A DNA stretch of 22,551 nucleotides from Xenorhabdus eapokensis (GTDB lineage Bacteria > Pseudomonadota > Gammaproteobacteria > Enterobacterales > Enterobacteriaceae): assembly GCF_001908105.1 (NCBI RefSeq), contig NZ_MKGQ01000026.1:1-22551 (forward strand), in the 5' to 3' direction. Below are positions 1 through 8,861 of the stretch, one piece after another; position 1 is the first letter of the stretch, and every line of letters starts with the position of its first letter. The notes below the pieces were generated by a model that was given only the letters and a program-made list of their open reading frames with translations, had not been told where the DNA came from and made no database searches. Made by a program: the position numbers and the translations under genes.

Positions 1-837
1 ACTGGTGTCACCCGGCTGGTAGGGCAGGACAATGCCCGGCGGCACCGAGCCGGCGTCATCGGCAAACACCAGCGTATTGCGCCCGTTGCCGCATTCAAAA
101 AAGTAGAAGATGCCTTCTTCTGCGGTCAGCCGTTGCAGGAAAGCGAAATCACTTTCCTGGTATTGCACACAGAATTCCCGCTCCGGGTGGGCGTGGCGCA
201 GGCTGAAAACCACGTCGCGGATACCGTGCTCTTTCAGGATGGTGGTGACGATAGTGGCAATATCCTGCTGCTGGAAGATGCGCGAGTTTTGCCGCAGGGT
301 GGTGCGCCACAGGTCAGGGCGAATACTCATCTGGTAGGTGGTCTGGTGCAAACCGGTATTCCCCTGTTCAAAGCTGGCGACCATACCGGTGATACTGCGG
401 CTTTCTATCCCATCCTGGGTGATCGTCAGGGTGGCGGAGCGGTCGAGTACGGCCGGAAAGTCGATGGCCGGATCGGCACTCGCCAGACCGACTTCCAGTT
501 GGAACGGCTGGGAAAAGTGTTCATTCAGGGTAAAATCGGTAACGACAAAGGTTTGCGGCGGTAACCCGCCCACCGTCAGGGTAAATTGCAGGCCGCTTGG
601 GGTACTGTTCCCCCCGCCTCCCAGCAGCGAGCGGGTTTTTTGCAGCACCTTAGTGGCGGCATTCTGACCGCTGGCGGCTCGTTCGGCCAGTCCCTGACCA
701 CTGGGCGCGGTTTGCCCTGCGCCACTGGAAATGATCCCTCGGTTCCCCAAGATATCAGCCGCCTGTGAGGCCTGCTGCCCCTGTCGGACAAACGACTGCC
801 CTTTTTGAAGTTTCGCCATACTCTTTTTCAATGACAT
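1..837 (-). CDS. vgrG: VgrG (TssI) spike protein, N-terminal part, cut by window edge
   Basis: VgrG trimers form the T6SS spike that tips the Hcp tube and carries effectors. The frame is open from the ATG at 837-835 to base 1 (279 codons, no stop), so the gene continues past the left edge. From about residue 83 it reads like the gp27-like part of VgrG: LQFTLTVGG, then VVTDFTLNEHFSQPFQLEV, TGMVASFEQG, LRPDLW-like RPDLWRTTLRQ, EFCVQYQESDFAFLQRL and EEGIFYFFE. Before that lies an 82-residue Gln/Ala/Ser/Gly-rich segment that ordinary VgrGs lack. The start is supported by GGGAGA upstream and by the absence of any other in-frame Met before residue 83 except Met7. It lies 15 bp after vasL and is probably co-transcribed with it. 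Any C-terminal effector domain cannot be seen. The family call is secure. Confidence 0.95.
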   Translation of the reverse strand, partial: MSLKKSMAKLQKGQSFVRQGQQASQAADILGNRGIISSGAGQTAPSGQGLAERAASGQNAATKVLQKTRSLLGGGGNSTPSGLQFTLTVGGLPPQTFVVTDFTLNEHFSQPFQLEVGLASADPAIDFPAVLDRSATLTITQDGIESRSITGMVASFEQGNTGLHQTTYQMSIRPDLWRTTLRQNSRIFQQQDIATIVTTILKEHGIRDVVFSLRHAHPEREFCVQYQESDFAFLQRLTAEEGIFYFFECGNGRNTLVFADDAGSVPPGIVLPYQPGDTS

Positions 838-852
838 ATTATGTCTCCCTGG

Positions 853-2265
853 TTAATGCTCACCGTCCGGTGTGACGGCTTGTGGCTGGTTATTGGACTG
901 GCGTTCGGTTCCGCTCGCATTACCATGACGGCTAGCCGATTGTTCGGTCGCCTGACGCAACCGGTCATAACGACCCAGCAGGGCGTTAAAGCGGTCATCA
1001 ATCCCTTTCAGCAGCACCGGCGGCGCCATTTCCCCTTTGGCGGCATAGACGCTCAACTGGCGCAGTTGTTCTTCCAGCGGTACTTCACTGCCGTGGCTGC
1101 GCTGGATGTCATAAATAGCCGTTTTCAGGTAGGACAGGGTGAAGCTGCCACGGGTCCGCTCCTGTAGCAGGATTTTGTCCGCCAGTTGCTGAAGCTGGTC
1201 ACGAGTGGTATTCCAGCTCCCTTTTAGCGGCACGCTGTCAATCCGGGCGGCGACCTGCTGCTGCCATTGACGGGTTACCTGCTGCTGAACCGGAGACTGT
1301 GGCCAAAGTTGTTCCGCTGTTCCTGTCACCGTGCGGGCGGTTTCCCATGTGGCTAGTGGTGAGGTTTCCGCCAATCGATCCAACTGGTTCTGATAGTGAG
1401 CCAGTTCAGGTTGATACAGCCATGCCAGCCGGGCACCCGTGGGCTGGCCGGTGATAGCCTGGAGTTGTTGTTGCAGAGGTTTGTAGAACAACAGCCAACA
1501 GCCCATTAACACCAATAAACCCAACAAGGCGCCAAGGCCAAATCCCTGCCACGCATTAAGTCCCTGCGGAGGTTGTTCTGGAAACTGTACTCTTACCCGC
1601 GGTTGGTTATCGGCCGCAGGCTGGGGTTCATGGCGCAGTGGCGGCGGGGGCGGAGGTGTTTCTGACTCCCCTTCCGACTGAGACAGGTAAACTAACGGAG
1701 GCATCTGCACCGGTTGCGCGATCGGTTTCGCCACCTGACGGGGTTTTTCCAGTTTTTTCGCCGCGTTCTGGAAGAACCACAACAGGTTTTCCACCCGTGG
1801 TAGACGTTTCAGGTCGGATTGCTGCAACCGATCGATAATGAGCTGGAGTGCCCGTTCGGCGCGGTAAATCATCCGCAAGTCGCTGGCGGCAAAATCCAGT
1901 TGGCGCAGCACACTGCTGGTACGGGCATGGAACCACTCCAGCAGATCGGTGCGCACCTGCGGCTGAGACGGCCACAAAGTATCCCATTCGCTGACGATAA
2001 CGCCGGCCAATAGTTCACACCCCTCAGTGAATCCCGCCAATCCATTTAAGTGCATCCGCGCCAGGGTGTAGTAAATCGCGGTTTGTAAATCGACTCCGTT
2101 GGTTTTGAATAACGTCAGGGACAGGGATTCTACCAACGGCCAGTTCACTTCCGGCTGTGCCGGATGACTGGTTTTGTTGATTTCATCGCGGATAACGGCA
2201 AATTCCGGCAAATTCAGCGGACTGCCGCCCGCCCGGATGATGAGATTTTCAGGATGCCCGCTCAT
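853..2265 (-). CDS. vasL: VasL-type T6SS protein: ImpA_N domain, one TM segment, VasL C-terminal region (TagA-like)
   Basis: 470 residues, in the position of V. cholerae VCA0121 (VasL), between tssM and vgrG. An ImpA_N/TssA-like domain spans roughly residues 10-130 (NWPLVESLSLTLF, WDTLWPSQPQ). A proline-rich linker (PPPPPP at 204-209) follows, then one strong hydrophobic segment at about 241-261 (GFGLGALLGLLVLMGCWLLF), and a Gln-rich C-terminal part to residue 470. Related TssA-like membrane proteins (TagA) are reported to contact the distal end of the growing sheath and stop polymerisation; applying that role here is inference. The start is set by AAGGAGA about 11 nt before the ATG. That ribosome binding site directly follows the T-run of an intrinsic terminator. 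Domain architecture and context make the family call firm; the function is less certain. Confidence 0.88.
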   Translation of the reverse strand: MSGHPENLIIRAGGSPLNLPEFAVIRDEINKTSHPAQPEVNWPLVESLSLTLFKTNGVDLQTAIYYTLARMHLNGLAGFTEGCELLAGVIVSEWDTLWPSQPQVRTDLLEWFHARTSSVLRQLDFAASDLRMIYRAERALQLIIDRLQQSDLKRLPRVENLLWFFQNAAKKLEKPRQVAKPIAQPVQMPPLVYLSQSEGESETPPPPPPLRHEPQPAADNQPRVRVQFPEQPPQGLNAWQGFGLGALLGLLVLMGCWLLFYKPLQQQLQAITGQPTGARLAWLYQPELAHYQNQLDRLAETSPLATWETARTVTGTAEQLWPQSPVQQQVTRQWQQQVAARIDSVPLKGSWNTTRDQLQQLADKILLQERTRGSFTLSYLKTAIYDIQRSHGSEVPLEEQLRQLSVYAAKGEMAPPVLLKGIDDRFNALLGRYDRLRQATEQSASRHGNASGTERQSNNQPQAVTPDGEH

Positions 2266-2283
2266 ATTCTCGCTTTTCTCCTT

Positions 2284-2309
2284 AAAAAAAACCCTGCCCG
2301 AAGGCAGGG
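2284..2309 (-). terminator. Intrinsic terminator after tssM (UUCG tetraloop, T8 tail)
   Basis: Read on the minus strand, CCCTGCC-TTCG-GGCAGGG forms a perfect 7-bp GC-rich stem closed by the very stable UUCG loop, followed at once by eight T residues (positions 2291-2284). This is a textbook Rho-independent terminator. It lies in the 83-bp gap between the tssM stop (2349) and the vasL start (2265). The T-run is followed directly by the AAGGAG ribosome binding site of vasL. Confidence 0.92.
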
Positions 2310-2348
2310 GGAAGTGTTTGCTCTCAAAACTGACTCACTGCCGTTCCC

Positions 2349-5300
2349 TTAGTAGAGGGTGTCTGGCAGTTTGAATTGACTGAACAGCCCACCCGCAAAT
2401 GGGTTGTCCGATTCATCCACATAGATGCGATAGGTCATCTCGCCATTATCGACGCTAAAACGTACATCAAAGAAGCCCGGCTGGACGTTGGTCAGCTTGC
2501 CGCTGTTAATCAGCCGCAACTGAGCCCACGGGCCACTAAAGCTGACAGAGCGCGGTGCCTGATTGCTTTTCGCTGGCATCAGGGTCAGTTGGCTTTCCGT
2601 GCCGGCACGCATGGAGTTTGGCCAGACCAGACGTGCCACATTGCTGCGGCCGTGGGAATAATCCACCAGTTGGCCATCAAGGTTTAACAAGGCACGGCGT
2701 TTATTGCCGGTCAGACTCACCGGTTCAACAGCAAACTGGGTGCCGAGGCCGTTTTGTGGGGTAAAAAAGGTGGTACGAATGCGGTTCGCCACAGCCAGTT
2801 GTTTCATGACGTCTGGACGGATCAACATCTTGCCGTCGGTGCCCGTGGTCAGGTTGTTTTCCACAAACGGTTTCAGGCTTTGCTGGTAGAAGGCGTCCAG
2901 CGTCCCACCCGGCCGGAAGAAGCGATCAAACTCGCTCAACGGCACTTCTTCACGGGCGTTCGGGTTGAACGGATAGCGCCCTGCCAGATAGGTTTTGTAC
3001 TGCCTGACCACCGTGTCGTTCCATTCCACTTCCAGCGAGCGAACCGCTTCCATCATCACCACGCGCCACGCCTGTTCAGCCAGCTCACCGATCCAGCGGT
3101 TCAGCGGTTCCGGCAGGTTCTTCGCCATCTGCTGTACTTCAAAAATGGCGTCGCTGTTGTTCTTGTCCAGTCGCATCTGCACTGCCTGTAATGCAGCCTT
3201 ACCCGGTACTGGTGAGTTCTGGATCGCCAGCAGGTAACGGTGCAGCGCCATCAGTTTTTGATAGACGCTTTGCAACGTGCTGCCCTTGTCACCATGCTCA
3301 ACCAGCACGCCCGTTTCCGGTGCAAAGTCACGGCTAATGCGGTTTAACAGGCGATAGTCTTCTTTCAACGTCAACGCCTGTTTTTCCTTGTCGCTCAATG
3401 AAGCGCTGTTTATCACCGGAGGATTGGTGTTATCGCTCAGGATTTGCAGTGCTCGCTTGATGGGTTGCTCACCACTGATCACCTGTTCAATGGCACTGAT
3501 GGCTTGTGGTAAATCATCAAAGTCACGCACTTCGAGGTTGTTCATCGCCGCCCGCCAGGTTGCGGTGTACTCGGCTACATACAACTCCGTGATTTCGCGC
3601 TGGATCCTCGACTGATCGGTGTCACTGTACTTATCGTTCACCGGTGACAGCGTCTGCTCGTTGTATTTCTCCGGGCTGTTATTCTTGATGTTCAGCACCC
3701 AGCTATCCATTGCCGTCAGCTCCACCAGCTCATTGCCCTGCTGGACGAAATACCCCATCAAGCCGTGGCGGGTCAGGAATTGCGGCACCACCAGCCGTTT
3801 TTCGTTGCTGGCAACAAACACGCTGTCAAAACTTGGGCCAATCTGGTCACGCAAGTTGATCGGCGCAGGCAGGGCATCCTGAGCTTTGATGCGCAGGTTC
3901 TGGTATACCCGCTGGTTGACAGAGAGCGCTTTCAACTCCTGCTGCGCCTGCCGGATCGGTTTAACAAAGGGAGCGAAGCGATCCACCGCATCCTGTTCGC
4001 CTTTATCCCGTTTTTCCTTCCAGTCAGTGCGCTCCAGGGCATAGTTCAGGTGGGTCAGCAACGCATCCTGCACATTACGTTGACCGTGGAACGCTTTACT
4101 CCAGCGTTCACGCATGTATTGGGTCACCAGGCCGCTGTTACGCTTGCTGGCATCTTCCATCATGCGCATGACACGTAAGATCTCTAGTTTTTCTTCACTG
4201 CCTGCCGGTGCCTGTTTTAAGTCATCCAGCAACCCCAGCATCAAGGCCGGCAGGAAACGTTGCTCCAGCAGTTTCAGGTAGGTTCCTTCCACATACGGCC
4301 CGACACCGCCCCCCTGATAGAGCGCCATATCGGTCAGGAAAGATTTGTTTTCGTGATAGTTACCGTAAGCCAGTGTCGCATCTCTGATGGGATTCAGCAG
4401 CGGCAACTGGAGGTTACCGTAATGGTCATCCCCTTTCGGTGGCGGGACGGACAGGAAGTTTTTCGCCTGCGCCAGCACTTCTTCACCTGCCCGATAGTTT
4501 TTCTGGTAGAAGTAATGCCAGCCACCCCACATCGCCAGCATGACCGACGCACTGACTACGGAGAAGGTATACAACTGGCGACGATTCCGGCTCAACCAGA
4601 TCCGGTTTTCGGCCGCCAGATTCGGCTCTGCCAACAAGACATTTTCGAACAGAGAATGGGTGAAATACGGCAGAGTATCGCCCGTCGGCCAGGTGGGGAA
4701 TGCCTGCAATCCCAGGTGATACTGGGACGAAGCGGATTGAGTGAACAAGTCATCCATCTGCCCCCTCTGGTGTGCCGACGTCAAATAGATGCCACGCAAG
4801 GTGGGACGGTGGTGTTCGTCGTTATACAAGATATCTTCCAACATCTGGACGATGTAGCTGTACAATCCCTGAATCTGGCGGGTGAAACTGAACAGAGCGC
4901 TACGCTGGTTAGCGTCCACGTTGTTCAGCATCATATCCGGCATCGCCAAATTCAGGTTGTTCATCCACTGCTTCCAGAACGCTTCCAGCTCACTACGCCA
5001 CGCTTTTTCATCGCGGTTGTTAAGGCTGAACGTCACGCCCAAAATCTGGTCGCGCAGTTTGCGATCCAGTGACTGGTACATCGCCTCAAAGCCGTGCAAT
5101 AAGTCAATTTTGGTCATCACCAAATAGAGCGGTAACTGGCTGTGGAAAGTCAGGCGAATGTCTTGCAGACGCTGATGGATCTCCCTTACATAGCGTTCGC
5201 GCTGTTCACGGCTATCGGTCATCAGACGCAGGATATCCACGGTCAGGATAATGCCGTTGAGTGGCTGGCGCTGACGGTTTTCAGCCAACCAGTTCAGCAA

Positions 5301-5960
5301 TGCTTCCCACAAGCGGCTGTTGATTTGCGGTTTATCGCTATTGAGCGGGACGGGCTGGTCAATTAACTGACCTTTCGGATCGATGATGACCGCTTTTTCC
5401 CCCAACCAGCAGCGCAGCATCAGGGGCACTTCTCCATCCTGACGCAAATATTCCGGTGCCGCGATTTCGGATAGTTTATAACCTTCCTTTATCAGTGAGG
5501 TTTTACCACTTTTCTGGCTACCGACGACGATGTACCACGGACGTTCATACAGGTAATTGTGCGAGTCCAGATGGCGTTGCAACTGGGATTTCCAGTGGTC
5601 GAGATAGCGATCTTGATGTTCAATATCTACCCGTACCGGATCAACCACTTTCAGTTCAACGTCAAGGTTCAGTTTTTCCAGTGTCCGCAAGCGACGCCAC
5701 GCTTTCATGCCAACCCAGAACACCACTACCATGATAATGATGACTGTTGCCAGCCAGCGCGCCGCGAGGCTCTCCAGTGGATAATCGTTGCGCAGTTTCC
5801 ATTCCGGCCCCCACCACCATACCGCAATTAACAGTACGCAGGGGATAAGAGCCAGAACCAGTGCCATCAATGCCTTGAGGCGTGGCAGAGATTTAAACTT
5901 TGCCAGTGTCGGCAAGGCTGATTTCAATGGTGCCAAAGATGACAAAGAGGGCCATTTCAT
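2349..5960 (-). CDS. tssM: TssM (IcmF/VasK) inner-membrane T6SS component
   Basis: 1203 residues, the usual size for IcmF/VasK. TssM spans the inner membrane and periplasm and, with TssJ and TssL, forms the trans-envelope complex that anchors the baseplate. Two N-terminal membrane segments (about 32-50 and 68-86) are followed by a cytoplasmic NTPase-like domain with an intact Walker A motif (GSQKSGKTS, 147-155), a DxxG-type motif (D194PKG197) and TKID (283-286). A third membrane segment (about 463-485) leads into the long periplasmic region. Its ATG overlaps the tssA stop as ATGA (5957-5960), with AGGAG upstream, so the two are translationally coupled. The conserved P-loop suggests a version able to bind nucleotide. 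An intrinsic terminator follows the gene. Confidence 0.97.
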   Translation of the reverse strand: MKWPSLSSLAPLKSALPTLAKFKSLPRLKALMALVLALIPCVLLIAVWWWGPEWKLRNDYPLESLAARWLATVIIIMVVVFWVGMKAWRRLRTLEKLNLDVELKVVDPVRVDIEHQDRYLDHWKSQLQRHLDSHNYLYERPWYIVVGSQKSGKTSLIKEGYKLSEIAAPEYLRQDGEVPLMLRCWLGEKAVIIDPKGQLIDQPVPLNSDKPQINSRLWEALLNWLAENRQRQPLNGIILTVDILRLMTDSREQRERYVREIHQRLQDIRLTFHSQLPLYLVMTKIDLLHGFEAMYQSLDRKLRDQILGVTFSLNNRDEKAWRSELEAFWKQWMNNLNLAMPDMMLNNVDANQRSALFSFTRQIQGLYSYIVQMLEDILYNDEHHRPTLRGIYLTSAHQRGQMDDLFTQSASSQYHLGLQAFPTWPTGDTLPYFTHSLFENVLLAEPNLAAENRIWLSRNRRQLYTFSVVSASVMLAMWGGWHYFYQKNYRAGEEVLAQAKNFLSVPPPKGDDHYGNLQLPLLNPIRDATLAYGNYHENKSFLTDMALYQGGGVGPYVEGTYLKLLEQRFLPALMLGLLDDLKQAPAGSEEKLEILRVMRMMEDASKRNSGLVTQYMRERWSKAFHGQRNVQDALLTHLNYALERTDWKEKRDKGEQDAVDRFAPFVKPIRQAQQELKALSVNQRVYQNLRIKAQDALPAPINLRDQIGPSFDSVFVASNEKRLVVPQFLTRHGLMGYFVQQGNELVELTAMDSWVLNIKNNSPEKYNEQTLSPVNDKYSDTDQSRIQREITELYVAEYTATWRAAMNNLEVRDFDDLPQAISAIEQVISGEQPIKRALQILSDNTNPPVINSASLSDKEKQALTLKEDYRLLNRISRDFAPETGVLVEHGDKGSTLQSVYQKLMALHRYLLAIQNSPVPGKAALQAVQMRLDKNNSDAIFEVQQMAKNLPEPLNRWIGELAEQAWRVVMMEAVRSLEVEWNDTVVRQYKTYLAGRYPFNPNAREEVPLSEFDRFFRPGGTLDAFYQQSLKPFVENNLTTGTDGKMLIRPDVMKQLAVANRIRTTFFTPQNGLGTQFAVEPVSLTGNKRRALLNLDGQLVDYSHGRSNVARLVWPNSMRAGTESQLTLMPAKSNQAPRSVSFSGPWAQLRLINSGKLTNVQPGFFDVRFSVDNGEMTYRIYVDESDNPFAGGLFSQFKLPDTLY

Positions 5961-7393
5961 GGGTTAACACTCCTGTTTGAAGCCGTATCCTTGAGAGGAG
6001 AAGGGAGTTTTTCAGCCAATGACGCCAGCAGGCTGGGTTCCCATTGTGTAAGTTGCATGTGTTGTCCCGTGTGTAACAAATTCCGGTAATGCTGTTGAGC
6101 CAACGCTGTCATGCCAGCTTCTTCAAGCAATTGGGCATTGAGCAATTGACCATAAAATTGATCCCGTGGCTCAGTTAACTGTTGTTGATGTTCTTCCAAC
6201 ATTTTCAGGGCTGCTTCCAATCCCTGTTGCTGGAAACACTGCCAGATAACTTCCTGATCCGCAGAAATGGAACCCGTGCCCGTTGCCACAGGTTCAGGTG
6301 CGAGCCAGTCGAGGGTTTCAGGCGAAATAAACGGACTCATGTCAGAAAAACTTAAGGTTTTCAGCACGGGCAACCGCTCCAGAAACGCATTGAGTTCATC
6401 ACGAATGGCCTGAGCGACGTTTCCATAACCCAATTGCAATGCGGCTTGTGCGGCAATGGCATGGCCATCCAGCCAGTAAGGAGCAAGCGCCAGACTTTGC
6501 TCGATTTGCTGGAGCAATTTGTTGTCCGCCAGCGGTAATTTCGCCAAATAATCAGCGGTACGATCTGCGGAGGTCGGTGCCAACGGGGTTTTGCCTGTCG
6601 CACTCGCCATCGGGGCGGTGGTGATGGTGTGCCATACTGCATGACGGCGCAGGGAATAACCAACCGGCAATTCGGGATAGCGTTCACACAGCAGATCGGC
6701 AACCGTCATTAAAGTCTGTTTCCACGCTTTTTCGCTCGAACTGTTAACGTCTACTTCTGGCATCGATGCAACCTGCGGCGCTTGCCCCACCGATTCAGCA
6801 GGCGCTGAAACCGGCACGGCAACAGAGGCGGGCTTTATCTCCACAGGTACGACTTCTGACTGACGGTTATAACGAATGCGCAGTTGGTCAACTTCTTTGG
6901 CAAGATCGGGTTCATTGGTATGCCAACATTGAGCGAGATGTGCCAACGCCCCTTGCGCATCATCCCGTTCATTTTTGCTTGCATGTTCAATAAAACTGCC
7001 CTGAGCAGAGTCAAAGCGCTTGAGAACTTGCTGTGCCAGTCGACGTTTTAACTGTGGCTTGGTTGGCCAGGCTTTTTCCCAGTAGTTTTTGACATACCCA
7101 GCCAGCAGCTCCATGGCGAGGATCAGTTCAGCCGCGTTGCCAGCATGTTGCAGGGTACGCAGCAGATGTACCATCAGCCGGAAGTCTTTGCTGTTTTCGC
7201 CCAACAATTGCAGTGCCTGACGCTGGATCTCTTCAACATCCAGCGAGCCATGCGACAGCGAACCAAACTTGATCATTTCGCTGTCAATGTATTCCCATGC
7301 GGGTTCGTTTTCTCCCAGTGCCTTGCCAATCTGTTCGTCGGACAGGGGGGCTAGCAGGGAGCCGAACCAATCGAATTGTGTTCTGATGTCCAT
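5957..7393 (-). CDS. tssA: TssA (VasJ/ImpA family)
   Basis: TssA primes assembly of the Hcp tube and TssBC sheath at the baseplate. The ImpA_N domain covers about residues 8-115 (GENEPAWEYIDSE, VKNYWEKAWPTKPQL). A variable Ala/Pro/Val linker (about 180-215) leads to a VasJ-type C-terminal domain from about 225 onward (RRHAVWHTITTAPMA, APYWLDGHAIA). I take the ATG at 7393 (478 aa), 5 bp after the vasI stop, rather than the in-frame TTG at 7411, which would overlap vasI and has no ribosome binding site. Neither start has a clear Shine-Dalgarno, so initiation may depend on coupling to vasI. The end overlaps tssM by 4 bp. Identity is firm; the start is less so. Confidence 0.93.
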   Translation of the reverse strand: MDIRTQFDWFGSLLAPLSDEQIGKALGENEPAWEYIDSEMIKFGSLSHGSLDVEEIQRQALQLLGENSKDFRLMVHLLRTLQHAGNAAELILAMELLAGYVKNYWEKAWPTKPQLKRRLAQQVLKRFDSAQGSFIEHASKNERDDAQGALAHLAQCWHTNEPDLAKEVDQLRIRYNRQSEVVPVEIKPASVAVPVSAPAESVGQAPQVASMPEVDVNSSSEKAWKQTLMTVADLLCERYPELPVGYSLRRHAVWHTITTAPMASATGKTPLAPTSADRTADYLAKLPLADNKLLQQIEQSLALAPYWLDGHAIAAQAALQLGYGNVAQAIRDELNAFLERLPVLKTLSFSDMSPFISPETLDWLAPEPVATGTGSISADQEVIWQCFQQQGLEAALKMLEEHQQQLTEPRDQFYGQLLNAQLLEEAGMTALAQQHYRNLLHTGQHMQLTQWEPSLLASLAEKLPSPLKDTASNRSVNP

Positions 7394-7398
7394 GTCGA

Positions 7399-8067
7399 TT
7401 ACCAACGGCAAGCAGCACGTAATGGCTTCGCTGCCTGCTCCAACTGAGAAATGTTAAAGGTTATCTGGCTACCATTACTGCCCGTAATGCTCACCCGATC
7501 GCTGTTCATCAGGCGTTTGATTTCTTCAATGCCCGGTAAGCCACGGCTGGATTCCCACAAATACCCCTGCTCCCGCACGAACCATTCTGTACGGTATTCG
7601 GTTCTGTCTGTTGCCACAGTAACAGCCCCTGACTCCACGGGTTTAGGTAGTGCCACCTGCAAGCGGGTGATACTGTCAATGCAACTCAGCATTAATACGG
7701 GACGTGGAGGTGGTACGCCAATCGCGGGCGTGGTCAAGATAATCGGTGCTGCACCATTTTCTCCCTGCGTCACAATGAAGCTGGTAGAGTAATCAGTGCG
7801 TTTCATCTCCTGTTCCATCGCTTGTCGCCATAAAGGTCCCATATTTTCGATGGGGATCTGCACAGTCTTGAACTTGAGGTTATTCAATGCCCTGTCATAA
7901 CATGCCAGCCGAATAAGAGGAGACGGCTCAAAGCGGCATTTATGCAGTTCATCTAAATTTTGCTCTTCCTTTACCGCAACCACTTCCTTTGGTTCTGCCA
8001 CCTCTGCAAGCTTGGGATTCCCTGTCAATGAAGCAAGTAATGAACTGATAATTAAAACAATATTCAT
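7399..8067 (-). CDS. vasI: VasI/TagO family T6SS-associated protein
   Basis: 222 residues in the slot of V. cholerae VCA0118 (VasI, also called TagO), between the vasH-like gene and tssA. It has the family's N-terminal pattern of two cysteines around a charged stretch: C44 and C56 in KCRFEPSPLIRLACYDRA. Later segments such as LMLSCIDSITRLQVALP and RTEYRTEWFVREQGYLWESS also resemble the family. The start is hydrophobic (MNIVLIISSLLASLTG), so export or membrane attachment is possible, though the n-region lacks a positive charge. No enzymatic motif is seen and the role of this family in secretion is not well defined. The ATG overlaps the upstream stop as ATGA (8064-8067), so the two genes are translationally coupled. 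Confidence 0.82.
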   Translation of the reverse strand: MNIVLIISSLLASLTGNPKLAEVAEPKEVVAVKEEQNLDELHKCRFEPSPLIRLACYDRALNNLKFKTVQIPIENMGPLWRQAMEQEMKRTDYSTSFIVTQGENGAAPIILTTPAIGVPPPRPVLMLSCIDSITRLQVALPKPVESGAVTVATDRTEYRTEWFVREQGYLWESSRGLPGIEEIKRLMNSDRVSITGSNGSQITFNISQLEQAAKPLRAACRW

Positions 8068-8861
8068 AATCTACACCCGTACTTAGCCAGTTTGTAAACC
8101 AACGTCCGCTGGGGAATGCCCAGGCTTTGTGCAATCAATCTGGTGTCGTTACCAAATTGACGCTGACGTTGAATCAACACGGCGCTTTCAAATTCTTCTA
8201 TGGCCTTTGGCAGATTATCGATGTAACTGTAATCTACGGAGATACTGCTGACCGCCGCCGGGTTTTTCGATTCACTCAGGGAAGCAAGCAATTCATCCAA
8301 TTGTTTTTCTTTTTGGCGCTGAACCAGAAATACCTGGCGGATTTGACGTAACTGTCCGCGCAGTTGTTCGAGTTCCTGCAATTTCTTCAGGCGGTGTTGC
8401 ATGACATGGCAATAGATGCCAAACATGTTTTCATTGTTGGTGAAAGGGTGGACATTTTCGGCAAAGATAGCGATCACACCACAAGCCTGTCCATTGCAGT
8501 CAAACAGGGGAATGCCATACAACCCACAGTTATGCGGCAGTTCTGCAATAAATGTGCGGAAATGTGGATCGTCAATGCGCGCCCCGTGATTAAGGGAATC
8601 CCAAACAGTTGGGGCTCCCTTGCGTAATACCTGTATCAACGGGTTATTGACGTCATCAATATCCACTTGCAACCGACGCGAACTGGTTTGCTGAGGTTCC
8701 GGCAAGTTGTAGCATTCCAACCTGTTTTCGTTGATGTTCAGCAGAAAAACCAACAGGGCATCAAAACGCGAGCTATGGTTGACCTGTAAAAAATGGTCAA
8801 CCAATTGTTCTACAGTGTTATTTTCCAATAACGCTAACGCGCTCCTCAGCCGCTGTTTCAT
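8064..8861 (-). CDS. VasH-like regulator lacking the AAA+ sigma-54-activation domain (GAF-like + Fis HTH)
   Basis: 265 residues in the operon position of VasH, whereas VasH proteins are about 500-530 residues. Residues about 20-150 look like a GAF sensor domain (FDALLVFLLN, LYGIPLFDCNGQACGVIAIFA). Residues about 155-200 are a charged, probably coiled-coil linker (LQELEQLRGQL, QRQKEKQLDELL). Residues about 218-262 are a Fis-type DNA-binding region (AIEEFESAVL, then RLIAQSLGIPQRTLVYKLAK). No Walker A, Walker B or GAFTGA motif is present in this frame and there is no gap or frameshift scar, so the central AAA+ module is cleanly absent. Such a protein could bind DNA but should not remodel sigma-54 polymerase by itself. 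Its start overlaps the clpV stop (TAATG) with GAGGAGG inside clpV; its stop overlaps vasI. Domain calls are from residue patterns only. Confidence 0.85.
   Translation of the reverse strand: MKQRLRSALALLENNTVEQLVDHFLQVNHSSRFDALLVFLLNINENRLECYNLPEPQQTSSRRLQVDIDDVNNPLIQVLRKGAPTVWDSLNHGARIDDPHFRTFIAELPHNCGLYGIPLFDCNGQACGVIAIFAENVHPFTNNENMFGIYCHVMQHRLKKLQELEQLRGQLRQIRQVFLVQRQKEKQLDELLASLSESKNPAAVSSISVDYSYIDNLPKAIEEFESAVLIQRQRQFGNDTRLIAQSLGIPQRTLVYKLAKYGCRL

Noticed and set aside
133..564. Plus-strand frame antisense to vgrG
   Set aside because: The minus strand clearly encodes conserved VgrG sequence here; the plus-strand frame is a shadow.
4260..5072. 270-codon plus-strand frame inside tssM
   Set aside because: It is antisense to a conserved part of tssM, has no family resemblance, and is explained by codon structure of the real gene.
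7394..7411. TTG start for tssA at 7411
   Set aside because: No ribosome binding site, overlaps vasI, and the ATG six codons later gives the usual N-terminus.
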